In this document: positions 12,609 to 21,672 of the stretch, in pieces | How positions within the stretch are numbered: position 1 is the stretch's first letter | Layout: every line of letters starts with the position of its first letter | NCBI GenBank assembly: GCA_049999725.1 | Contig: JBNGIS010020632.1 | Coordinates: 1-44,452, forward strand | DNA: 44,452 bases | Reading direction: 5' to 3' | Origin: Haplomitrium mnioides | Taxonomy: Eukaryota > Marchantiophyta > Haplomitriopsida > Calobryales | The notes under the pieces: generated by a model | Databases searched by the model: none | Told to the model about the DNA's origin: nothing | The model's input: only the letters and a program-made list of their open reading frames with translations | Program-made: the position numbers and the translations under genes

Positions 12609-13559
12609 TATTGGAAAGTAAACTCAAGAAAACTCCACGTGAAGAGCTGAGTGGCTGTCAAAAGGGAGCACTTGATCGAAATACGTGCTTTGAAAGAGAC
12701 ATGAATGAGGTCAGATCAAAAACGCCAACAATCAGGTCGCGATACGGCAGAATCGGGAGGCTCCAGAAAATCAGAAACGGAGGGTCACAAAAATCGCCAG
12801 ACGCTCCATGTTGCCGAGTGTCGATGGCTGATATTGCGTTTTCACAAAACGCGATGCTGCAAGGAAGTCCAAAAACGGGGACTCGATTCTCCTTTTTCGA
12901 CTTCCTGCTTTTCACCACCAGACCTACACATCCGCCTTGTGAACTCGTGACCTCCTCTCAAGGTTGCGACCTCCTCACAAACTCGTGACCTCCTTGACGT
13001 GCTGACATTCGCCACCTTGGAAGTTGCAGCTTCCTTGCGAGCTCGCAACCTCCTCACGAAGTATGCTCGCAAGTCAAATCTGTTGTCTATGTTCCAAACA
13101 TGATATCAAGAACACCGTGCACAAATATCGAACCAAAGGAAGAGTAAGAATGCAAACAGGAAATATGAATGTTGAGGATGAACCCTTAAGGACTCCTCAT
13201 GTTTATATATCAATAGGAGTCAGCTTGCGTTGACATACAAGTTGCCCCACTAATGAAAGAAAGGGGCAACTAACATTAGATAGTGGCAGGAGAGAATGGC
13301 CTGCATGTGGCATTCCTTCTGACAATCTTAACAAATCTCCTATTTTTGAGCCTATTGCTAACTGCTCACTGTCACAAGTATAAATGTCTAAGGAGGGGCC
13401 TTGAACTTGGCAGCCCCTCTAAAATGTCAATTAGATATCTACACTAACTACCCTATACAACTAACAATAGTTAGTTGTTCCTATTTACAACAGCAAGGAT
13501 ACATGTTCATCATGTATCAGAGCTGGCTATTCTATAGTAGCAAAGATACATTTCTAACA
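12609..13559 (-). repeat. Copia D LTR (upstream LTR in element orientation)
   Basis: 951 bp, complete. It ends in TTTCTAACA on the plus strand. The TATA box on the minus strand (TATATAAAC) is near 13201-13209. It is the only gap-free copy of this LTR in the window. Confidence 0.9.
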
Positions 13560-13721
13560 TAAACAAAGTGTACGAAAACTAAATAAGGTAAACTAGAAAA
13601 CCAAAAAATCTAAAAAGAACTCACAAGATACCATGGTTGATGGCACAACACATCTCCAGAAGAGCATCCTTGATGATGCCAAATTGTTGTGAAGAATGTA
13701 TTATCACAAAAGAAACACCCA

Positions 13722-14551
13722 CTACTTTGAACCAAGAACCGCTACAGGGTTCTTGTTTCATTTTTCGCTCCCAGAAACCAATTTTGTAAATTATGCATAA
13801 AAAATCATGATTTTTATGCTATCAATATTCGTTTGTAAAAAAATATAGTTGTACATATCAAAATAACTCACTTTGAGTGCACATTATATTAAAAATAAAA
13901 TTTCTTATGAGTATTTTAACAATATTACAAATATAATTTCATCTTTCAAAAGCATGAGCATCAAAACATGAGTAATATAGAAACATTTATGCGACATTTG
14001 TTGCTAAATATTTTCAAAGCAAACAATGATATCTATAATTTGAAAATTTGATTAAAACATTTAAAATTTATACAAGAAAATTTTGAAAATTAACCCTTAA
14101 GTGTTGGCGTAAGAGGATTGTTGAAGCAAATGTGTGAAAAAATTATTGAAGCATATGCGCACATGGACAACTGAGGTCCAAATATTATATACACGCTTTA
14201 TTTGAAAGATACTTGCACGTAGGGACAACTACAACTAACTTGAGCTTGAATAACTGAAGCCCATACCCGCATGGACAACTGAAGTGATCTAGGGTTACTG
14301 AGTAATTGGAAATAGGAAATGCAAAAGGTTGTCCAAGAAGAAATAGAAAATGAAAAAGGAAACTAAACTTCCATGCTAGCATAGATTTCTTTGCTAAATT
14401 TCAAAAAAACCAAATCATTTTGCTCAAAAACCATTTTGTGCACCAAATTGAATTGTGATGAAAAGACTTCAAATGGATTGGGAGTGCAATAAGATTGAAA
14501 CTTTAGCAAATAAAACTTTGTAAAAAAATACTTATTAATAAAACAATTTCT
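13722..14551 (-). other. 3' flank of ParB-MTase copy 3
   Basis: Collinear with 6416-7217. It begins at the shared border motif CTACTTTGAACCAAGAACC, has an AT-rich middle and sparse repeats such as 'acttccatgctagcatagat' (14100-14380). The border touches the truncated exon of copy 2, so copy 3 either inserted into copy 2 or was joined to it by rearrangement. Confidence 0.6.
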
Positions 14552-15924
14552 TCAACCAAATGCTACAACTCTATCATCATCAGGAGGAATTGTCTCATCT
14601 AAATCCACTAGAAGAGCATCTGCAGTTGCTAGAGAGTCCTATTGAGACTTTCCAATCCCAAAGATGGCAACAAAATCAGTAGTAGCACCTGTAGTACCAA
14701 GAGGAACCGGTTTCTTGTGGTATACATATGCTATCTGTGACTCTATCACGTCGGACGACAAGGAAGCTATCATCAAAACTCTCTGAGGAATGTAGATAGA
14801 CTGATGTTTATTATATTCCACAGTGATGGAATTTTGCATTAGCTTTAAAGCACAGACAAGGCCAATGCCGGACCTAGAGCAAAGATCTAAGATCCAATGT
14901 TGCTCTCTTGATAAATGGTCAATAAAAAATTTGGAAAGAGCCTGCGACTTTTGATAAACATTCACAGGAGCATCATCTACTAGATGTTTTAGTTTGGCTG
15001 AAATCGTAGGACAACTAAAAACACTACGCATTATTTGCCAAGGTAGACCACTCGTAAGAGCAAGCTGCAAATTGAAGAGCCTCATGCTTCTCCTTCCTTC
15101 TTTCATCCAGTAGCCTACAATCCAATACTCGTGGGCGTGTGTGATTCTCGGACCACCAGAATGATGAATGTTGCTTTTGTCCCTGTAATAGGAAAAACAA
15201 ACAAATCAAACATTGTAAACAAAGTGTAGGAAAACTAAACAAGATAAACTAAAAAGCCAAAAAATCAGACAAGAACTTGCCAGATGTCGTGTTCAATGGC
15301 ACAACAAACTTTTGAAAGGGCATCCTCAACGATGCCAAATTGTTGCGACAAATGTATAATTACAAATGACCAAAAATCCAACATCATGATTACCGCAAAA
15401 GATAAAACCATGTCAAAAATGCCATGTTTGGAAAAAGGTTCTGAATCGTCATGCTTGCATTCCTTAAGTTGTAACCATAAGGAATATTTGCAATCGCCAA
15501 AGTGAAAACCCTAGGTTTCACAAATCCCTTCAATTGACAAGCGTTGGCCTCTCTGTAGACTTGGTAATATGCCACGTTGAGACCATCAACATAGAACAAT
15601 AAGTCCTCGTCCTCGTCTCTCACAACTCCATCAATTGGAAGGATTGCATCATCATTTTGCTGCCTTAATTTTGACTCTCTAGCTTTTTGGCAATAAAGCA
15701 AAAAAGCAAGAGGGTAGGAAACAAGTGTTGGGGTCTAGTCTTGATCTTTTGGGGCTTCTTCAACCCCCGATCGTTTCTGCCCTTTGGTAGTTTCCGTCAT
15801 TTTTTTGCAAGCTGACGTTTGAACTTTTTGTCCCCCTACACAAAGCAAAAACGAAAAAAAATAAGAGACAAAAAAGAAATTTAAGATGATAGAGAGAAAG
15901 AGAATTTGAACAAAGACACTAGAC

Positions 15925-16425
15925 TCCAAACTAAGATGGACATTGAATTCCATACTCGCATGAACATTGAAGTTCAAGCGCATAAGGACTTCAAAGTCCA
16001 TGTGTGCATGGACTTTGATATCTAATAGGGCTTGGACTTCAAAGTCCATGCTCATCCATACACGTATAGACTTCACAGTCCTTGAACGCAAGGAATTGAT
16101 AGTCCATGCTCGTTTGGACTTCACAGTCCATGAGCGTATGGACTTAATAGTAAAGGCTCGCTTGGACTTCACAATCCAAGCATCGAGACTTAATATTCCA
16201 CAAAAGAATGAACTTCACAGTCCATGTGCGCATGGACATAACATTCCATGCGAGCATATACTACAAAGGCAAGTCGTGCATAGACGTTGAAGTCCACGAG
16301 TGCCAAGAACTAGAAGTTCATGCGCACATGGACTTCCAAGCAAGACGCGCTTGGATTGTTAAGTCAATGCACGCAAGGAATTCACAGTCCTTGCACGAAG
16401 GAACTCAAAACCTATTTTATTATAA
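15925..16425 (+). repeat. 24-bp palindromic minisatellite in intron 2 of copy 3
   Basis: About 20 units of 24 bp, for example GTCCATGTGTGCATGGAC. Units at 16078-16095 (GTCCTTGAACGCAAGGAA) and 16387 (GTCCTTGCACGAAGGAAC) have CCTT...AAGG arms in place of CCAT...ATGG. The array fills the intron 16494-15836. Confidence 0.85.
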
Positions 16426-17944
16426 CCAAAGACAACTTGGCGTAAATTCACTGCAACTCCAACGAAATGAATGTACAATGAAAAAAAAACTTACCAAAAG
16501 CTTCTCAAAACTAGAATAGAATGCAGCCATCTTGGACTCCTCCATGTGGAGAGGATGCTCTTCTCTTGCTTCCTCTCAACTGATGTAGTAAACTTTAGAA
16601 CAAAAACTTTTCACCATCACTGCCAAATCTTTATATCTCTCTACCTCTCGAGACATTTCATCCATTGAAAGCTCTCCGGCTTCCATGCGTTTCAAAACTG
16701 AAATTTTCACTTCGTCGGGAAGACTATGAAGGGACCTCTAAGGTATCCACTTCATGTCCTTCATTCTGAGAAATCCATTGGCCTTTGGCTTCTGGCCCTT
16801 CACAGTATTTTTCTCCCACATAAAAAATGTGCTATGTTGTAGATCCTAGAGCTCACCACCTCAAAATGCAAGCTAGAACCAGTTGTCTTGAGAAGTGACT
16901 GTCTTCTCAAGTGTGGACTTGGGCTTGATCTCTAAGCTTTCTAGCACCAATTCTCTTTTCAATTTCTGAGATGACACCATCCCACTCTCCACAAACCTTT
17001 GATGCCAATATTCGACCTTCTGAATTGAGGTCATTTCCAACTTGTACCTCTGGTTGTAGTTGTCATCAATTGCAAAAATACTGGCCTCTATTGGTGTAAG
17101 GCCCACATACACAAAGCAGTTGCAGAGCAAAAGTGTCAGATTCTTCGCTCCGTATTTTGTGATCAAAAGTTGCCTTGGTGCAACACTATGATTGTCTCGT
17201 GCAATCTCGTAGTAATACTAGTCAAGGTTCCTAATATTGAACTTTGACTTTTCCTTCAACCCTCACTTTGGGTCAACAACAACAATAAAAAGTTATGCGT
17301 ATATTTATTTGTAAGCATTCTCGATGCCAAAAGCTCAACGAAATCTTCATTCAACCTTCTAATCTGGAAAGGCCCTCAATTTTCCATTCCAAGTTTCGGA
17401 AAATTCAAGTTCTCAAGCCTAATAGTAATTTTTTCTTTGCGGACTCTACATCACTTGATTGCAGACTCTTTGATTTTGTTTTTATCTTCCTTAGACACTA
17501 TCTAATGTCCACCTGCATCTGTTCTTAGAAAGTTCGCAACCCCTTGTGCAATTTCCTTTTTGCTCTTGATGTTGGAGCTCAAGCTGGCTCTGGCTCTATT
17601 TCTTGCCCTGAGCTACTTGGTGCTGAAGACAAAAAGGTAGCAAAAGATGACCTTGTTGGAGATTCGGAGGGGACTAGCTCCTTCTTTCTCTTTTTTTGTG
17701 CAGAAGGGTCTGCAACATGAATTATAAATGTAGCTGCACTCGGATGCGGCACTAGCTATTGAATATTTACGCCATACTTAGGCTTTAAAATTTTGATGTG
17801 GACAACCAACTTTATGAAATCCCATTCGACACACTTCACGTCTTTGTAGGAATCAACAAAATCCACCAAAAACTCAGTAAACTAAAAACAAAACAAAAAA
17901 CAATTAAGCACAAGTACAAGTGTTTAGGGTAAGAAAAAAGACAA

Positions 17945-18385
17945 TGCAATCCATGCATGCATAAACCCCAAGGTCCATGCACGCTTGGACTCCAAGAACC
18001 ATACAAGCATGGACTAGAGACTCCATGTGCGCATGGAGTCTAAAGTCCACTCACGCAAGGACTCCCTTGTCTATCTACATATGGACATGAGAGTCCACTC
18101 GCGCAAGGACTAGGGAGTCCTTGTGCGAGTGGACCTGGGACTCCATGCCCGCATAGAGTCTCAAACTCCATGCTCGCATGGACCAAGGAGTCCATGCGTG
18201 CATGGATTTGAGAGTCCTTGCGTGCAAGGACCCAAGAGATCATGCGCGCATGGACTGAGGGGTCCAATTGTGACTGGAGCTGGGATCCCATGCGCACATG
18301 GACTTCTAAGTTCATGCACACATGGACTTTTCGGTTCTTGCATGCAAGGACTCTCAAGTCCATACGTGCATAGACTTGAGAGTTT
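17945..18385 (+). repeat. 24-bp palindromic minisatellite in intron 1 of copy 3
   Basis: About 18 units of 24 bp. Examples: CTCCATGTGCGCATGGAG (18021-18038), GTCCACTCGCGCAAGGAC (18093-18110), GTCCTTGTGCGAGTGGAC (18117-18134), GTCCTTGCGTGCAAGGAC (18214-18231) and GTTCTTGCATGCAAGGAC (18334-18351). Arms vary together so that the inverted repeat is usually kept. Confidence 0.88.
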
Positions 18386-19061
18386 CGAGTCAGTCAAAAA
18401 AGAAAATGAATAAAAAAAGGTTTTAAGATTTTACCTTACCATCTTCCTTTACCGCCTAAAGATGCTTGACAAAAGTGTCCCTCTCCTTCATCCTGGAAAA
18501 AGCAAATCGTTTGCGATTTGCACTGTAAAGGGTATTTGCATCCTGAGACTGTACAAGTAGCCCAATGTTGGCTTTCTTGCCATCTCTAATCATAGTGATT
18601 TGGACCACAAGACCCAAATTGAATTTCTCACCTCCCCATCAAAAAGGTAAAGGTGTTAATCGAGGTCTTTCAAGGAGCAACAATTAACTAGCCAATCTCA
18701 CTCGATTTTTTTAGGCTCGAAAGCCTTGATAACATCTGAATACCTACAAGGCTTTGGTTGAGCAGGTCTGGAAACACTTCCTTGAGATGTCATTTTCCAG
18801 AAAGTAAAAACATGTAGAATAGGAGGCGAAAAATCTAAAGAACAAAGGTTCACAAAACTTGAAAGGCTAGAAAGGGCAAAATAACAAGTAAATGCAAAAG
18901 CAGTGATGAAAAGAAAACAAAAACTAGAAAGTGAACTTGCGACAATGGAAAGAAACTTTCCACTGATGCATCTTTTATACCTAAATTTCAAAAAATGTCT
19001 TTTCTCATCAAAAAATGATTCGCGGAGCTCTTGACACGTAGGTTCGCATGGTGAAAAAAAA

Positions 19062-19076
19062 ATTTAGTATATAAAG
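19062..19076. promoter_or_regulatory. Shared TATA region between copy 3 and the divergent gene
   Basis: TATATAAAG at 19068-19076 is a good plus-strand TATA box, 172 bp before the ATG at 19248. The same bases read TTTATATACT on the minus strand, about 270 bp before the copy 3 ATG at 18793. The spacer between the two genes is only about 450 bp and holds no other gene, so it may be a bidirectional promoter. Start sites are inferred. Confidence 0.45.
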
Positions 19077-19247
19077 CATTGCTTGTTTTTATCTTTCAAA
19101 TTTTTTTTCATTTGCTTCACAAAAAGTTCCCAATTTTGTCGCTTTGCAAAAATTTCCTAACAAACACATCTTTTAAGTGGGCCATAAAAGGTTCATAATA
19201 TTTGTTAAAATATTTTCTTGAAATAGTTTTTTTAGTGAACCTTTTCA

Positions 19248-20950
19248 ATGGCTAGAGTTTTTAAAGGCAAGAAGAGGCTAGAATTCCAAGATTTATCTTA
19301 AAACAAAAGTATTACTTCTGACATGAAGGTTCATATTTGTTCAAACCACAATTCTTTGGAGGAAAGCGATGGAGTACCAAAAGCGTCAAGTGTGATGGCA
19401 AGTATATTGAGGAAAAAGATAGCTTCTGTTAAATTGGATAGATCTGACAAAAAAGATCAAGAAGGTAAACTCCATGCGTGCATAGGATCATGGACTAAAC
19501 CCTATGCGCGTATAGGGTCAAGGAGTGAATCCAATACGCGCATAGGATTAACGAGTGAACAACTTGCGCCCAAAGGATCAAAGAGGGAACCTAGTGCTTG
19601 TAGAGAATTAAAGAAACAAACTTCTTCAAGCTCAAGATCTTTCTTGCCCTTCAAGCGATTAAAGTTGAATCTTTCTTCCGAGTATTCTAATAGATCAACA
19701 GAAAGAGGTTCAACACATAATTTTCATTGTAGACCTTTCTTCATCCTCATCTGAGGAAGACCTCGATATTCATGATCAAAATGTATTTGTTCAAAACACA
19801 AAAAGCATGCAATCTGTAGAGGGTTTTAATTTTGGAGATGAATCTCTATCCCTGATAACACCACTCAAACAATGAGTGATTTTGTTTCAAGTTGCACTTC
19901 ACAAAGAGATTGGGAAATTTGAAACAAACCGAATTCTTTTAGAGGAGACGACAGTTTGGAAAATGATTATAGCAAAGAGTCTCAATCAATCAAAATTTCT
20001 TTGGAGTTATCACCAAGGGCACCGATTTTGTTACAAAAATTATTTCCTAATAATCAAGATTATTATCAAGATTTTGTTTCGGAATATTGCAGTTCTTCCA
20101 ATTCTCAAGAAGAACCTCATCTCTCAAAAAACATTTTGCTACGTAACAAATAGTGTCTATGATGATGATCAAGATCTTCAGGATGAAGTATCTCCTATTA
20201 CTGGATTTGCCTACAAACCGAGTTATCTAGCACAATATAAGAATTTTTTGTCTAGGTCAAAACCCAAACGGGTAAACACCCTATGTGAAAATTCTTTGCA
20301 AAAATTCCATCATAATGAGAGCTTTGTGAAGAAAAAGCTCAATCTAATATCAATTTCTAAATTGAACAGAATTTCTTGTTGTCGAAATAATTGCTTGTCA
20401 TTGTGCAAGACTGATTTTTTGAAAATTTTGAAAGAAACGTACTTTCGACAAAGCATGAAGAATTGAGATATCACACTACACTAGAGAATACCAAGAAAGA
20501 CTTTGATGTTGACAATTGGTTTACTCTGCTTGGCAATACCTTTGTCTCTAGAGGAGCCTTCAAATTAATATTAGCAGTAGGGAATGATAGAATCCAAAGG
20601 ATTCGAAATCTCAAAAATGCATATCCTAGAGGCATTTTTGGAAAAAGAGAAATATCTACTCAAGGAGTTTTTGTGCGTGAAAGGATGGACAATTTTTCTA
20701 GAGACACTGCAAGAGAATGCCCACTCACAAAGTTTATAACTTGCTTGATAATTTTACAAAATGGGAAGTTTATGACTACTACACAACTTATTTGAAAGAG
20801 AAAGATCCCCATTGTATTCTTAGTTTCTCCAGTTTTACAAACCATTGGAGAACTCATTTTCCAAATGTAAAAATTCCAAAGCACAATAGATTTGATGTTT
20901 GTGAAATATATGAAGAAATAAAATCTTTTCGCGAAAATATTGTATTGTAG
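19248..20950 (+). pseudogene. Divergent, decayed transposase-like gene
   Basis: ATG at 19248 (MARVFKGKKRLEFQDLS), then a stop at 19299, with the frame continuing to 19754 through a basic, Ser-rich, repeat-bearing N-terminus. Frames then shift several times. The C-terminal part has CCRNNCLSLCKTDFLKIL, then FVSRGAFKLILAVGNDRIQR, then WEVYDYYTTYLKEK and SSFTNHWRTHFPNVKIPKHN before FDVCEIYEEIK. The order Cys cluster, '(C)-aF--lg-----r', then 'S-F---W---FP-v-i-k---F--C' recalls uncharacterised transposon proteins that carry a DUF7869-type nuclease domain downstream. That nuclease part is not evident here. Expected Cys are replaced (FVSRGAF, CEIY). Family assignment is from memory and tentative. 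Confidence 0.5.
19470..19620 (+). repeat. 30-bp palindromic-core repeats inside the divergent reading frame
   Basis: Five units of about 30 bp, in frame, encoding variants of HARIGSRSEP. The core at 19499-19518 (ACCCTATGCGCGTATAGGGT) is a near-perfect inverted repeat. The ATGCGCGCAT centre is shared with the intron arrays of the neighbouring methyltransferase gene. Confidence 0.7.
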
Positions 20951-21538
20951 TCCAACAAAGGTAGCAAATTTTCTTTTCTTTTGACACTTTTGGTTAATCC
21001 ATGCTCTTTTTTCTATACTCAAAGCTTAGTTCTAGAGATGTTTTGTTTTTTGAACTTACAACAAAAAGATAATTTTTTTGCTAAGTTATTCAGCAAAGAA
21101 GATTTGAGTCGAATAATTCTTAGCAAGTTGAGTTGTGAGAAGAGTGTTTATGCTCGCATAGAGTCTATTGCTTTAAGTTTCAATTTTAACCTTTTCTGCA
21201 GTCGAATAAAGCAAGAAAATGAATCTCATTCTTGGTGGTGACCTTAGCCTTGCAACAAGTTTTGTTTTAGTTGCTTTGAATCAAGAGCCTTTGTAAAAAA
21301 AACAATAGCAAGAGTTATTTTTGTTGTTTGCAAATCTTATGCGTGCATAGGATTTGTTCTTGTTCTTTTTAAAACCAGTCAAAAAAACAGTCACAACAAG
21401 CCATGATATTGGTGTTGTTGTATTGGTTTTATGCACGTATGCAATCAGTTGTTGTCTCCACTCATTCTAAACGCTCAAAAGATGTGTTCTTGTACCCTTT
21501 GTTTGCAAATCTTGTTTTTCTCTTTTTAAACTTTTGTT
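20951..21538 (+). other. 3' region of the transposase-like gene, interrupted by copia A
   Basis: An open stretch (20981-21241) with no recognisable domain follows the stop at 20948-20950; it could be a further exon. From 21330 palindromic-core repeats such as 'cttatgcgtgcataggattt' recur. The region is cut at 21543 by copia A and would resume at 31761, only 10 bp before copia C. Confidence 0.45.
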
Positions 21539-21543
21539 TATTT

Positions 21544-21660
21544 TGTTATAGAGACCATATATAACCCTATGTATGTAGTTGTACATTCATTCATTCCAAC
21601 TATTCTACTCTCGCTCTCGAAAGCTCTTGTGTGTGTTTGTGCGGTGCTCATGCAATAACA
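21544..21660 (+). repeat. Copia A 5' LTR
   Basis: TGTTATAGAGACC...GCAATAACA, 117 bp. It contains the TATA-like ATATATAA near its start. The LTR is very short for an element with a 1.8-kb leader. Confidence 0.95.
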
Positions 21661-21672
21661 CGTTATCAGCAC
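21661..21672 (+). other. Copia A primer-binding site
   Basis: CGTTATCAGCAC directly follows the LTR. It matches 8 of 12 positions of the classical plant site TGGTATCAGAGC, complementary to the 3' end of initiator tRNA-Met. Copia C has the same word at 31879-31890. Confidence 0.65.

Larger units (their letters stand above)
7893..13559 (-). mobile_element. Copia D: full-length, degenerate Ty1/copia element nested in copy 2
   Basis: Two long terminal repeats (7893-8864 and 12609-13559) bound decayed gag-pol sequence on the minus strand. LTR ends are TGTTGGAAA...TTTCCAACA, with TG mutated to TA at the right LTR edge. Flanks are GAAAC (7888-7892) and TAAAC (13560-13564). Copy 3 shows the undisturbed intron (cattgtaaacaaagtgtag, 15211-15229), confirming the insertion point. 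The element is unrelated to A, B and C in LTRs and primer site. Confidence 0.9.
7218..13720 (-). pseudogene. ParB-MTase copy 2: 3' half only, split by copia D
   Basis: Only the methyltransferase end remains. The exon 3 fragment is about 13716-13625 (FVIIHSSQQFGI, then a GTGAGT donor at 13624). Exon 4 runs 7853-7218 after a CTATAG acceptor. Exon 4 contains AHAHEYW, a YQKP stretch, then DLCSRSGIGL, where the Gly expected in methyltransferase motif I is Arg. The intron between them, about 100 bp in copies 1 and 3, is expanded by copia D (7893-13559). The gene is cut off upstream at about 13720, exactly where the 3' border of copy 3 begins, so the ParB part and motif IV are missing. Frameshifts near 7545 and 7755 also disable it. 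Confidence 0.75.
14552..18793 (-). pseudogene. ParB-MTase copy 3: most complete copy, four exons, decayed
   Basis: Exons on the minus strand are 18793-18440, 17881-16495, 15835-15281 and 15182-14552. The start is MTSQGSVSRPAQPKPCRYSD. Introns are GT-AG except the third, which has a GC donor (GCAAGT at 15280) where copies 1 and 2 have GTGAGT. Exon 2 carries the ParB-like part (IARDNHSVAPRQ, then YVGLTPIEASIFAIDDNYNQ). Exon 3 has IANIPYGYNL, then an open stretch with DFWSFVIIHLSQQFGIVEDA. Exon 4 has HAHEYWIVGYW, YQKSQALSKFFIDHLS and DLCSRSGIGL (motif I Gly to Arg, as in copy 2). Stops occur in exon 1 (after KKIE), in exon 2, in exon 3 (15735-15737) and at 14639-14641, so it is not expressible as written. 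The protein would be around 900 residues, probably nuclear; the target is unknown. Confidence 0.78.

Noticed and set aside
15735-16172. Long open frames on both strands through the 24-bp arrays (also 18040-18413)
   Set aside because: The period is a multiple of three, so frames stay open by repetition. They lie in introns between clear splice sites of copy 3.
1-18400. The palindromic arrays as a CRISPR array
   Set aside because: There are no distinct spacers; the unit is a contiguous 24-bp minisatellite in a plant intron, with no cas genes.
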